From: Nitrospira sp. SG-bin1
GTDB taxonomy: Bacteria > Nitrospirota > Nitrospiria > Nitrospirales > Nitrospiraceae
Direction of reading: 5' to 3'
DNA length: 64,000 nt
NCBI GenBank assembly: GCA_002083365.1
Contig: LVWS01000005.1
Coordinates: 1 to 64,000, forward strand
The position numbers were made by a program, and so were the translations under genes. Shown one piece after another: positions 9,467-17,817 of the stretch. Numbering within the stretch: position 1 is the first letter of the stretch; the number at the start of each line of letters is the position of its first letter. The notes under the pieces were generated by a model. It was not told where the DNA came from and did not search any database. It saw nothing but the letters and a program-made list of their open reading frames with translations.

Positions 9467-9479
9467 GTGATAGTATCAC
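9467..9479. promoter_or_regulatory. perfect palindrome upstream of rpmB, possible operator or promoter
   Basis: GTGATAGTATCAC is a perfect 6+1+6 inverted repeat, 43 bases upstream of the rpmB GTG. On the minus strand its centre reads TACTAT, a fair -10 box, with TTGTGG 18 bases further upstream as a weak -35. It could be an operator over the rpmB promoter or chance symmetry. No matching copy was noticed elsewhere. Confidence 0.3.
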
Positions 9480-9632
9480 AGCTGAATAGATCGCCACAAG
9501 CACGAGTTGTACTTGATGGAACTGCTTCCGGCGTCTTGGGGAAGGATGCAGCGGGGACGATCGACGATGCCGACCTTGGTGAAACGTGAGCAGTGATGAG
9601 CGACGGAACGATCCCTACGACAATGAGCGAAC

Positions 9633-9662
9633 TTGACAAGTTTTGCTGTTCTCTCCTATTGT
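9633..9662 (+). promoter_or_regulatory. sigma70-type promoter for the first cobalamin operon
   Basis: TTGACA at 9633-9638, an 18-base spacer, and TATTGT at 9657-9662. Transcription would begin near 9669, just before the first recognisable riboswitch pairing, which is what a riboswitch leader needs. Confidence 0.6.
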
Positions 9663-9674
9663 GCTGGCCATTAT

Positions 9675-9872
9675 AACTCCGGAGTAAGGGAAGAGGGTGC
9701 AAGGCCCTCGCGGTCCCGCCGCTGTAAATGGGGACGAAACCCGGAACGGCCACTGTCTGAGAAGTGCGAGTGCCCGCCGTCAGTATTTGATTTGTAGGCG
9801 AGGCGCTAGAAGCTTCTCACAAGATGGGAAGGCACGGGGAGTAGGGTGAACCATGAGCCAGAAGACCTGCTC
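9675..9872 (+). ncRNA. cobalamin (adenosylcobalamin-type) riboswitch
   Basis: The conserved boxes appear in order: GGGAAGAGGGTGCAAGGCCC, then GTCCCGCCGCTGTAA (9713-9727), GGGAAGGCACGGG (9825-9837) and ATGAGCCAGAAGACCTGC (9853-9870). This is the B12-box pattern of cobalamin riboswitches. It lies between a good promoter and the btuF start at 9918. A perfect CCCTCGAGGG palindrome (9891-9900) between aptamer and ribosome site may belong to the expression platform. Ligand binding should shut off the btuF-btuC-btuD operon. Confidence 0.88.
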
Positions 9873-9917
9873 GGAGCATTGACCGTCGTTCCCTCGAGGG
9901 CTGGGGAGCAGGTGAGG

Positions 9918-10973
9918 ATGAAGAAGCGGGTACAATCCTCAGGGTCTGTTCAGGCCTTGGGGATTTTTCTTTTGAAATCATGGAAACGATATTATTCGCT
10001 CGGGACGGCGTGGCTTTTAGTTGCGCTCTTCATGTCTCTTGTACCGGCGCACGGATGCACCGGAGGGGAGTGTAGTGAGATGAAACGGCGGCACCAGGGC
10101 ATCCTCACCGGCATGCCGTTCATGGCGCATGTCTCATCACGATCCGTTGTCGATGACGCCGGGCATAGAATCTACCTTTCCAAGCCGCCGGCCCGCATCG
10201 TCTCGCTGGCTCCGAGCATCACGGAGATGTTGTTTGCGCTCGGGCTGGATGAACAGGTGGTCGGGGTCACGGAGTTTTGTGACTATCCAGCCGCCGCGAA
10301 ATCCAAGGCCAAGGTCGGCTACTCGAACCCCAGTGTTGAAGCATTGGTCGCGCTGCAGCCGGATTTGGTGCTCGCGCCCACGGATTTTCTCCGTCCCGAT
10401 CTACAGACGACGCTTGAACAATTGAAAATTCCTCTGTTTGTTCTGGAGGCACACACACTGGAGGATATCCCGCTCCAGATTCAAACCCTGGGAAAGCTGT
10501 TTGAGCGAGGCCCGGCCGCGAACGAAGTGACGCAAGCCATGCGTCAACGCATCGCCGATATTCGGCACAAGGCTGAGCCACTTCCCAGAAAGCGCGTGCT
10601 CTATGTTCTCAATAGTCACCCCTTGATTACCGTGGGCCCAGGCAGTTTTATTCATCAGATGATCGGCCTCGCGGGGGGCATCAACATCGCGTCCCAGGCA
10701 AACGTCGCTTATCCCCGCTTGAGCATGGAGACGGTGCTGAAGGAGGATCCGGAGGTGCTGATCTTTCCGAGCGGCGATGTCGAAACGGTGCCGCGCAGCG
10801 AGCAGCAGCAGTGGCGGCGCTGGGACTCACTCTCGGCCGTCAAGCAACACCGTTTCCACGAAGTATCATCGAGTCTCTTGAACCGCCCGGGACCTCGCAT
10901 CGTCGATGGCCTGGAACAACTCGCCCAATCCATTCATCCGGATGTCTTCGGCGCAGGGAAGCTTCGTCCATGA
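9918..10973 (+). CDS. btuF: cobalamin ABC transporter substrate-binding protein (BtuF-like)
   Basis: 351 residues. After an unusually long basic leader (about 35 residues) comes a hydrophobic stretch LGTAWLLVALFMSLVPAHG, then a helical-backbone periplasmic binding protein. IVSLAPSITEMLFALGLDEQ and VGYSNPSVEALVALQPDLV are the characteristic BtuF/FecB blocks, and ITVGPGSFIHQMIGLAGG the second-lobe block. It should capture cobalamin in the periplasm and deliver it to BtuC2D2. The ATG at 9918 was chosen for GGGGAG nine bases upstream; an earlier in-frame ATG at 9852 lies inside the riboswitch. It shares ATGA with btuC. Riboswitch control supports B12 rather than iron as ligand. Confidence 0.9.
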   Translation: MKKRVQSSGSVQALGIFLLKSWKRYYSLGTAWLLVALFMSLVPAHGCTGGECSEMKRRHQGILTGMPFMAHVSSRSVVDDAGHRIYLSKPPARIVSLAPSITEMLFALGLDEQVVGVTEFCDYPAAAKSKAKVGYSNPSVEALVALQPDLVLAPTDFLRPDLQTTLEQLKIPLFVLEAHTLEDIPLQIQTLGKLFERGPAANEVTQAMRQRIADIRHKAEPLPRKRVLYVLNSHPLITVGPGSFIHQMIGLAGGINIASQANVAYPRLSMETVLKEDPEVLIFPSGDVETVPRSEQQQWRRWDSLSAVKQHRFHEVSSSLLNRPGPRIVDGLEQLAQSIHPDVFGAGKLRP

Positions 10974-12124
10974 CGGTTCCGATGTCACGGCCTTCTTCCG
11001 GGATGCAGTCAGATTCAGGAACGGGAGTGTTATCTCCTGACTCGGGGCATGCGGGATTGGAAATCGGTGCGGTCTCTCCTGGTGCGATTCTCACGCGATC
11101 ACGATGGGTGATGACCTTGGGAGGCCTTGGGTGTGCGGCGATGATGGTCGGTCTCATTGGCCTTCATGTCGGTGCGCAACCGATCGCGTATGGCGATATG
11201 CTTCGCGTGCTCGCCCATCCCCTTGGTCCTGAGACAGCGGATGCAGAGGCACCTGATGTCACCAGAACCATCATGCTGCAGGTTCGATTGCCGCGCATGC
11301 TATTGGGATTCTTGGTCGGTTGCTCCCTGGCATCCGTGGGCGTGGCCTTACAGGCATTACTCAGAAATCCGCTGGCTGATCCCTATGTGCTTGGGGTTTC
11401 GAGCGGAGCCGCATTGGGAGCGGCGACGGGGATATTGTTCGGGGTTGGCGCCACCATTCTTGCCGATGTGGCTTTGCCGGCCTGTGGATTTGCTGGAGGC
11501 TTGGTGGCGTTAGTCGTCGTGTATCGGATGGCTGCCCGCGAGGAGCGGTTGTCGATCCACAGCTTGTTGCTGGCCGGCGTGATTCTGAACGCCATCTTTT
11601 CAGCCTTGATCATGTTCATCACCTCCATCATGGAGCCGAATCGTTCGTATGGCATGACGACGTGGTTGATGGGGACGCTGACCGCTCCGGCCTACGGTGG
11701 TCTCGTCGGACTCGCGGTCTATCTGTTCATTGGTCTCTTGTTACTCTTCAGGCACATGCGCATTTTAAACATCTTGGCCCTGGGGGAAGAATCCGCTCGC
11801 ACGCTGGGTGTCGATACGGAACAGACGAAGCGGTTTCTCTTCGTATTGACGGCACTGATCACCGGGGCGATCGTGTCGGTCAGTGGGATGATCGGATTCG
11901 TGGGAATGGTCGTTCCCCATGCCGTGCGCCTGATGACCGGTGCCGATCATCGCTTGCTCCTTCCAGCCTCAGCCCTGGTCGGCGGCACCTTCCTCATGGG
12001 AGCCGATACGGTGGCACGCACCCTCCTCTCGCCGGTCGAGATTCCAGTCGGCATCATCACCGCCCTGGTCGGAGGACCCTGCTTTGTATATCTCTTGCTG
12101 TGGCGAAGAGATCGTGTGACATGA
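10970..12124 (+). CDS. btuC: cobalamin ABC transporter permease (BtuC/FecCD family)
   Basis: 384 residues with a long hydrophilic N-terminal leader (about 45 residues, Ser/Gly-rich) before about ten membrane helices. Family blocks include VRLPRMLLGFLVGCSLASVG, QALLRNPLADPYVLGVSSGA and GMIGFVGMVVPHAVRLM, the last containing the loop that contacts the ATPase. It forms the inner-membrane channel for cobalamin. The ATG overlaps the btuF stop (ATGA), and its own stop overlaps btuD (ATGA), so the three subunits are translationally coupled. The N-terminal extension is longer than usual for BtuC. Confidence 0.92.
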   Translation: MTVPMSRPSSGMQSDSGTGVLSPDSGHAGLEIGAVSPGAILTRSRWVMTLGGLGCAAMMVGLIGLHVGAQPIAYGDMLRVLAHPLGPETADAEAPDVTRTIMLQVRLPRMLLGFLVGCSLASVGVALQALLRNPLADPYVLGVSSGAALGAATGILFGVGATILADVALPACGFAGGLVALVVVYRMAAREERLSIHSLLLAGVILNAIFSALIMFITSIMEPNRSYGMTTWLMGTLTAPAYGGLVGLAVYLFIGLLLLFRHMRILNILALGEESARTLGVDTEQTKRFLFVLTALITGAIVSVSGMIGFVGMVVPHAVRLMTGADHRLLLPASALVGGTFLMGADTVARTLLSPVEIPVGIITALVGGPCFVYLLLWRRDRVT

Positions 12125-13023
12125 GTGCCATGGGGGACAACCGAACGGCGGAAGCGGTACTGGTGGACTCGACAGATCATCTGTCACGACGTCATGCGTA
12201 CGACCTCCAGGCTGTTCGGTTCCATTACCAGTCCAACGATTCGGATGCCGTCCAGTGGACGCTTGAGGATCTATCCTTTCCTGTGCGCTACGGCGAAGTG
12301 CTGGGGGTCGTCGGTCCGAACGGGTCAGGAAAAACTTCCTTGCTGAAAGTACTGGCGAGACTGCTGAATCCAGTGGAAGGCCGCATCGACTTGTTCGGGC
12401 GAGATTTGGTCTCGATGCCGCAACGAGAGGTCGCCTGCCTGGTTGGAGTCGTGCCGCAAGATACGCAGCAACTCTTTCCCTTTACCGTGGCTGAAACCGT
12501 GCTGATGGGTCGTTTCCCCCATCAGCCTCGCGGCCGATGGGCTGGTGGCCTGGGATGGGAAAGCCGTGAAGACGTGGCCATCGCGGAACAGGCGATGATG
12601 ACGATGGACGTTGTCCATCTGGCCCGTCGGGCCATAACTGACCTTTCCGGTGGCGAGCGGCAGCGGACCGTGATTGCTCGAGCACTTGCCCAAACCCCAA
12701 AAGTTTTACTGCTCGACGAACCGACTGCGTTTCTCGATCTACACCATCAGATTGAGATCTGTTCGGTGTTGCGCCGGTTAAGAGATGAGCGTGGTTTAAC
12801 CGTTGTCTTCGTGTCCCATGATTTGAATTTGGTGAGCCAGTATTGTGACAGAATCCTCTTACTTGATCGCGGGCAGATTCTACGACTTGGAAGCCCACAT
12901 GAGGTCATCGAGCCGGACGTATTGGAATCCGTGTACCGGTGCCGGGTGCTCGTCGATCGGCATCCGAGTTCCGGATTGCCTCGGGTGACGTTGCCCGGCC
13001 GCCACATGTCTGGTGGCGATTAA
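12121..13023 (+). CDS. btuD: cobalamin ABC transporter ATPase (BtuD-like)
   Basis: 300 residues of a complete ABC ATPase: Walker A GPNGSGKTS, Q-loop GVVPQDTQQ, signature LSGGERQR, Walker B VLLLDEPTAFLD and switch His in FVSHDLN. It powers uptake through BtuC. The frame is open far upstream, but the ATG at 12121 overlaps the btuC stop, matching the pattern of the operon. After the ATPase core there is a short C-terminal extension ending GRHMSGGD. The next gene begins two bases after its stop. Confidence 0.92.
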   Translation: MSAMGDNRTAEAVLVDSTDHLSRRHAYDLQAVRFHYQSNDSDAVQWTLEDLSFPVRYGEVLGVVGPNGSGKTSLLKVLARLLNPVEGRIDLFGRDLVSMPQREVACLVGVVPQDTQQLFPFTVAETVLMGRFPHQPRGRWAGGLGWESREDVAIAEQAMMTMDVVHLARRAITDLSGGERQRTVIARALAQTPKVLLLDEPTAFLDLHHQIEICSVLRRLRDERGLTVVFVSHDLNLVSQYCDRILLLDRGQILRLGSPHEVIEPDVLESVYRCRVLVDRHPSSGLPRVTLPGRHMSGGD

Positions 13024-13024
13024 G

Positions 13025-13795
13025 ATGAGCGTGAGCAAAGTCGCGTTGCTGCATCTTGAGACGGTCCCCGGTGCCGTCGAGCGCAACCGATATGTCGTCG
13101 TCGAAGCTTTGAAACATGCCGCCTCGGTGGGAGCGGAGTGGATTGTGACATCGGAGCTTGCGGTCTGCGGACTACAGTTCGTGCAGCTCATCGGTACGGA
13201 TTGGATTCAGCCGCAGCCTGATCCATGGATGCAACAGGTCTGTCGGTTGGTGAAGAAGCTAAAGAGGACCGTCTTTCTTTCGTGTCCCGAGCGGGATGGC
13301 TCTCGATTCTACAATACCGTGTTTGTCATCGATGCATCCGGGGACATCATCGGCAGACATCGCAAGATCAACGTGCTGAGCGACTCCTTGTCATGGTCGA
13401 GTCCCGGCGACGTGGCCGCGCCGATCGAATGCAGTGGAATCAAGGTCGGTGTGCTGGTGTGCGCCGATGTCTATACGCCGAATATCGCCCGGGCCATGAA
13501 GTTTGAAGGCGCGCAGATCTTGGTCTCACCGGCATCATGGGGTCCTGGTCCACATGGTCCGAATGGGGAGTGGGAGCAACGGACTCACGAAACAGGACTC
13601 CCCTTGATTGTCTGCAACCGAAGCGGTGCAGAAAAGACGATGGACTTCCGGGAAGCGCCGAGTCTGGTGGTGAAGGAGGGGGTGCGGCTGCTGAGTCATA
13701 CGTCTAACCGATCCGCGGTCTTGACGTTCGACTGGGATTTTGACCACATGATGCCGCGTTCTTCACGATACGCCATCGATTACATCCGAAGTTAA
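13025..13795 (+). CDS. carbon-nitrogen hydrolase (nitrilase superfamily)
   Basis: 256 residues with the full catalytic triad of the nitrilase superfamily: Glu44 (VTSELAVCG), Lys114 (GRHRKINVL) and Cys146 (VGVLVCADVY). It should cleave a C-N bond, most likely an amide, through a cysteine acyl-enzyme. It is the last gene of the riboswitch-led btuFCD transcript, starting two bases after btuD, and is followed by the second riboswitch. Position suggests it acts on a corrinoid or on something imported with it. No nitrilase-family step in B12 metabolism is known to me, so that link is inference. Confidence 0.88.
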   Translation: MSVSKVALLHLETVPGAVERNRYVVVEALKHAASVGAEWIVTSELAVCGLQFVQLIGTDWIQPQPDPWMQQVCRLVKKLKRTVFLSCPERDGSRFYNTVFVIDASGDIIGRHRKINVLSDSLSWSSPGDVAAPIECSGIKVGVLVCADVYTPNIARAMKFEGAQILVSPASWGPGPHGPNGEWEQRTHETGLPLIVCNRSGAEKTMDFREAPSLVVKEGVRLLSHTSNRSAVLTFDWDFDHMMPRSSRYAIDYIRS

Positions 13796-13917
13796 TAGAC
13801 TGTTTGATTATGATGATGCTGAGACGTGCGACGAGTGTGTGATGAACAACAAGGAAGACCGCCAAGATCATCTGACGTGAGCAGGACGAGTCTGCACCAC
13901 GCTCCTGCAGACATCCG

Positions 13918-14104
13918 TTTGGTGCAGAACCATCAGTCGGGAGGGATTCGTGAGGTCATACCGTCAGCGACGGGGAAGATGGTGCAAATCCATCACGGTG
14001 CCGCCACTGTAAGCGGGGAGTGACTCTGCAGCATGCCACTGTGTGCCTCGGCACATGGGAAGGCGCAGAGAAGCGATGATCCGTAAGTCAGGAGACCCAA
14101 CTGC
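13918..14104 (+). ncRNA. second cobalamin riboswitch
   Basis: A textbook example. GATGGTGCAAATCCATC forms the small hairpin before the core, CCGCCACTGTAA is at 14001-14012, a GGGAAGGC element follows near 14057, and the B12 box GATGATCCGTAAGTCAGGAG begins at 14075. It ends about 40 bases before the btuB start and should repress the btuB-to-cbiP operon when adenosylcobalamin is plentiful. I see no convincing -35/-10 pair in the 120 bases upstream, so read-through from the nitrilase gene is possible. Confidence 0.93.
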
Positions 14105-14118
14105 CGGGACGATAGACA

Positions 14119-14135
14119 CCCTTCGAGTCAAAGGG
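14119..14135 (+). promoter_or_regulatory. hairpin able to mask the btuB ribosome-binding site
   Basis: CCCTT (14119-14123) can pair with AAGGG (14131-14135), leaving a seven-base loop. The right arm is part of the AAGGGAGG ribosome site for btuB. Just downstream of the aptamer, this is a likely translational expression platform. The pairing is short, so this is a proposal. Confidence 0.45.
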
Positions 14136-14143
14136 AGGTTTGC

Positions 14144-16171
14144 ATGTTACGGTTCTTTGTCTGTTGTGTTGTTGGTGTCTGTGCCCTCGTGCCCTGGATC
14201 ATCGCATGCGTCTCTTCCGCCTCGGCTCAGGACATTGCGATGGCCGACAAGCCGGACGTCGAAGTTCCCGATGTCATCGTCAGCGCCACCAAGACGGAAA
14301 TGCCCGCCAAGCAAGTCACCAGCGCCGTGGAAGTGATCACCGGCGAAGAGATGCAGCAGCGGAAGATTAGAACAGTTGCGGAAGCGCTTCGCTGGGCACA
14401 GGGTCTGGCCGTCTTTCAAAGCGGTGGACTGGGCACGACGGTCGATGTGCGAATGCGTGGAGGCACACCGGAACAGACGCTCGTCCTGATCGATGGCGCG
14501 ATCGTCAATAGTGCCACGCTCGGCAGTTATAATTTTGCCAACCTCACATCCGACAACATCGAGCGGATCGAAATCTTACGTGGAAGCCAGAGCATGCTCT
14601 GGGGATCGGACGCGATGGGCGGCGTGATCAATATCACGACCAAGCGTGGACGAGAGACACCCAATGTGTCTGCATTCGTGGAGTATGGATCGTTCAATAC
14701 CATTCGAGAAGGAGGCGGTCTGGCCGGCAAGAAAGGACCGATCGATTTCTCGGGATCGATTACGCGATTGGATACGGCCGGCTTCTCAGCCATCAGCTAT
14801 CGGCGCGGTGCGGCCGAGCGCGACGGATTTCACAATTGGCAAGGATCTGTCCGGCTCGGCGCGGATTTGCCCAAGGACGGGCGGCTGGACTTCAGCTTTC
14901 GATGGCTGGAAGGCATTGTGAATTTCGACGGATTTGCCTTTAATCCCGTCACCTTCGCCTCGGATCCGGCTGACGTATTTGGTGCCCGATCAAAAAGTAC
15001 TCAATACATCTTTGCAGGAAACTATGCACAACCGATCACCGCCTGGTGGTCGCACAAACTGACCTTGTCACGGGCCACTGAGAATCTCCTGAGTGATGCT
15101 GGTACGGTGGAACGTAATCTTGTGACCGGAACTACGGGATTAATTGGGTTTCCGTTCAAGTCTCAAATCGGAACCACCAGCAATCGAATCGAATGGCAGC
15201 ACAATATTCAAGTCGGCAAACCACTCACGCTGACGGCAGGTTATCAGTTTCGCGAACAGAGGGGCGACAATCGCGATCTCCTGACAAACACGACCGTGTT
15301 CGAAAACAAATCCGTCAGCAGCCATGCCGGGTTTGGAGAGGCCCAGTTGAATCTTTGGGACCGAGTGTTTGGAACTGCGGGGGTTCGGCAGGATGAATAC
15401 AATGTATTCGGAAGCGCGACGACCTATCGAGTGACGGGAGGGTATCTGGTCAAGGAAACCGGCACGAAGTTGCGAGGCAGCTATGCCACCGGTTTTCGCG
15501 CTCCCACGATCAATCAGTTGTTTTTCCCAGGATTCGGCAACCCGAATCTGCAGCCTGAGAAAAGTCAAGCATTCGATGTGGCGATTGAACAAGCATTGCC
15601 GAATGATCGAGGCAGCATCAGCGTCGGGTATTTTTGGACCCGTTACCGCAACTTGATCTTGTCGGTGTTCGATCCCGCCGTCTGCACGGCTCCTGGGTCG
15701 TTTGGGTTTTGTGCGCAGAACGTCGGGTTGGCCAGGGCGGAAGGTGTGGAAGTCAGCACAAAGGTAAAACTTTATCGCGACGGACGATGGGTGAAGAATT
15801 TGGACTTGCAGATCCAGTATACCTACGCAGCGACGCGGGATATCAGTAGTGGATCAGACTCACGTCTTCCGAAGTGGCCGCTCCATCAGATTTCGACCGT
15901 CATCAGCTATCAGCCCGTAGAACGTTTGCAGGCCTATCTGGAGGGACGCTATGTCGGGGAACGGTTCGGCAATGTGGGGAATAGTAACGCGACCCCGTCG
16001 TTTGTCGTGTGGAATCTGTCCGCCAGCTATGACGTGACGAAGTCCATGCAAGCCTATCTCCGGTTGGACAACATCTTCAACGAGGAATACGAAGAGACCT
16101 TGTTTTTCGGCACGCCGATTCGATCGATTTTTGGCGGCGTACGGATCAATTATGATTTGCCCCTCTCGTAG
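14144..16171 (+). CDS. btuB: TonB-dependent outer-membrane cobalamin receptor (BtuB-like)
   Basis: 675 residues. A signal peptide precedes SAQDIAMADK. PDVIVSATKTEM resembles a TonB box, and the plug domain carries VRMRGGTPEQTLVLIDG and ILRGSQSMLWGSDAMGGVIN. A long beta-barrel follows, with YATGFRAPTINQLFFPGFGN and a typical NPNLQPEKSQ receptor block. It imports cobalamin across the outer membrane using TonB energy. Its own riboswitch sits directly upstream, and AAGGGAGG is the ribosome site. The last residue is Ser rather than the usual aromatic. cbiA starts three bases downstream. Confidence 0.93.
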   Translation: MLRFFVCCVVGVCALVPWIIACVSSASAQDIAMADKPDVEVPDVIVSATKTEMPAKQVTSAVEVITGEEMQQRKIRTVAEALRWAQGLAVFQSGGLGTTVDVRMRGGTPEQTLVLIDGAIVNSATLGSYNFANLTSDNIERIEILRGSQSMLWGSDAMGGVINITTKRGRETPNVSAFVEYGSFNTIREGGGLAGKKGPIDFSGSITRLDTAGFSAISYRRGAAERDGFHNWQGSVRLGADLPKDGRLDFSFRWLEGIVNFDGFAFNPVTFASDPADVFGARSKSTQYIFAGNYAQPITAWWSHKLTLSRATENLLSDAGTVERNLVTGTTGLIGFPFKSQIGTTSNRIEWQHNIQVGKPLTLTAGYQFREQRGDNRDLLTNTTVFENKSVSSHAGFGEAQLNLWDRVFGTAGVRQDEYNVFGSATTYRVTGGYLVKETGTKLRGSYATGFRAPTINQLFFPGFGNPNLQPEKSQAFDVAIEQALPNDRGSISVGYFWTRYRNLILSVFDPAVCTAPGSFGFCAQNVGLARAEGVEVSTKVKLYRDGRWVKNLDLQIQYTYAATRDISSGSDSRLPKWPLHQISTVISYQPVERLQAYLEGRYVGERFGNVGNSNATPSFVVWNLSASYDVTKSMQAYLRLDNIFNEEYEETLFFGTPIRSIFGGVRINYDLPLS

Positions 16172-16174
16172 CGT

Positions 16175-17590
16175 ATGAAACAGTATCCACGATTGGTCAT
16201 AGCCGGGACACACAGCGGTGTGGGCAAGACGACGGCAACCCTGGCGATCCTCGCGGCCTTGCGGGAACGGGGCCGCCGGGTCCAGCCGTTCAAGGCTGGA
16301 CCGGATTTTATCGATCCCAGTCATCATCGGGCGGCCACCGGCCGCCTATCTCGAAATCTCGATGGGTGGATGCTTGAGGCTGGCTACAACCGTGAAATCT
16401 TTGCTCATGCCGCAGCCGATGCGGATTTCTCCATCATCGAAGGTATGATGGGGCTCTTCGACGGCAGTTCTCCCGTGAATGATATCGGCAGCACGGCGGA
16501 ATTGGCCAAGCAGCTGGCGGCGCGGGTAATTCTCGTGATCGATGGAAGCGCCATGGCCCGTTCTGCCGCAGCCATGGTGACGGGCTATGCGCGATTCGAC
16601 CCTCTGTTGCGTGTCGCAGGTGTCCTGTTCAATCGCGTGGGAAGTGCCGGTCATTATCTGCTATTGAAAGCGGCAGTGGAACAAGAGACCGATGTGATTC
16701 CTGTCGGGTACTTGCGTCCGGATGTCGCTCTGACCATTTCTGATCGGCATCTTGGGCTGGTCATGGCCGTGGACCAGGGCGATGATCAACTCTACCGACG
16801 GTTGGCGAAGGCCGCACTGGAGACGATCGATCTGGATCGTATTGAAGTCCTTGCCCATTTGGCCAGCCCGCTACCGGAAACCGTGCGGCCGCCTGTGATC
16901 AAGAGCCAGGGACGCACCGTTCGAATCGGCGTGGCACAGGATCGGGCATTTTGTTTTTACTATCCCGATAACCTTGAACGATTGGAAGCGGCCGGCGCTG
17001 AACTCGTCACGTTTTCGCCGTTACATGACGACGCACTGCCGGACGTCGACATGCTCTATCTCGGCGGTGGATATCCGGAATTGCATGGTGCGGCATTGAC
17101 CGAGAACGTTGCCATGCGAGCGGCCGTCAAGCGGTTTGCCGAGCGAGGTGGCGTGATCTATGCGGAGTGTGGCGGGTTGATGTATCTCTCGGAGTCGATT
17201 CTTGATTTCGACGGGTGCTCGCATGACATGGTCGGAATCTTTCCAGCAGAAACCATCATGCAAAAATCCGGCCTCACGTTGGGATACAGAACAGTGGAAT
17301 GTTCACACCGCAGCATCCTCGGTGATGTTGGTGTCACGGCACGAGGCCATGAGTTCCATTATTCCACGCTGGTTGCAAAGGGATCGTTGCAGTATGCTTG
17401 CGTCCTGCGTGATGCCGGAGGACTCCTGAAGGGACAGGATGGACTTATGAAGGGCAACGTGCTGGCGCTCTATACCCATCTGCATTTTGCCAGCCAGCCG
17501 ACGATTGTCACCTCGCTGCTCGAAACGGCACGTCATGCGGCCGCACGTCCAACGGGATCCGCTTGGGATCCACTGAGAGCCGAACATTGA
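16175..17590 (+). CDS. cbiA: cobyrinic acid a,c-diamide synthase
   Basis: 471 residues, full length for CbiA/CobB. The N-terminal ATP-binding domain has the P-loop GTHSGVGKTT (residues 11-20) and FKAGPDFIDPSHH. The C-terminal class I glutamine amidotransferase domain has its nucleophile Cys332 (YAECGGLMYL) and a late THLHF His. It amidates the a and c side chains of cobyrinic acid using glutamine and ATP. It lies three bases after btuB and shares TTGA with the next small gene. Confidence 0.95.
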   Translation: MKQYPRLVIAGTHSGVGKTTATLAILAALRERGRRVQPFKAGPDFIDPSHHRAATGRLSRNLDGWMLEAGYNREIFAHAAADADFSIIEGMMGLFDGSSPVNDIGSTAELAKQLAARVILVIDGSAMARSAAAMVTGYARFDPLLRVAGVLFNRVGSAGHYLLLKAAVEQETDVIPVGYLRPDVALTISDRHLGLVMAVDQGDDQLYRRLAKAALETIDLDRIEVLAHLASPLPETVRPPVIKSQGRTVRIGVAQDRAFCFYYPDNLERLEAAGAELVTFSPLHDDALPDVDMLYLGGGYPELHGAALTENVAMRAAVKRFAERGGVIYAECGGLMYLSESILDFDGCSHDMVGIFPAETIMQKSGLTLGYRTVECSHRSILGDVGVTARGHEFHYSTLVAKGSLQYACVLRDAGGLLKGQDGLMKGNVLALYTHLHFASQPTIVTSLLETARHAAARPTGSAWDPLRAEH

Positions 17591-17817
17591 AAGGGCCGGT
17601 TCAGAAGACCTGCGAGAGTTGCGGCCAAGTCTTCCAGTGTGGCGGATACCAGTGCTGGTGTGGCAAGCTCGGCATTACTGAGTCACAGATGGATTGGATC
17701 GCGGCGCGATATCAGGATTGTCTCTGTTCCAACTGTTTGGGAAACGTCGCAACTGGTGAGTGTGGGCCTCGGTCTGTTCCCATAGATGGCAGGCAAAGAC
17801 AAGAAGGACCACAATGA
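17587..17817 (+). CDS. cysteine-rich CWC-type small protein
   Basis: 76 residues from a TTG that overlaps the cbiA stop (TTGA); its stop overlaps the bluB ATG (ATGA). Nine Cys residues fall in patterns such as CESCG, CGGYQCWCG and CLCSNCLG. The CWC arrangement matches the small cysteine-rich CWC family, presumed to bind metal and without known biochemistry. Being coupled on both sides to cobalamin genes suggests a helper role there, perhaps metal or redox handling for BluB or CbiA. That role is inference. Confidence 0.75.
   Translation: MKGPVQKTCESCGQVFQCGGYQCWCGKLGITESQMDWIAARYQDCLCSNCLGNVATGECGPRSVPIDGRQRQEGPQ

Noticed and set aside
9439..9753. Minus-strand 104-codon frame over the first riboswitch
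   Set aside because: The region is explained by a promoter and a riboswitch on the other strand; the peptide is not protein-like.
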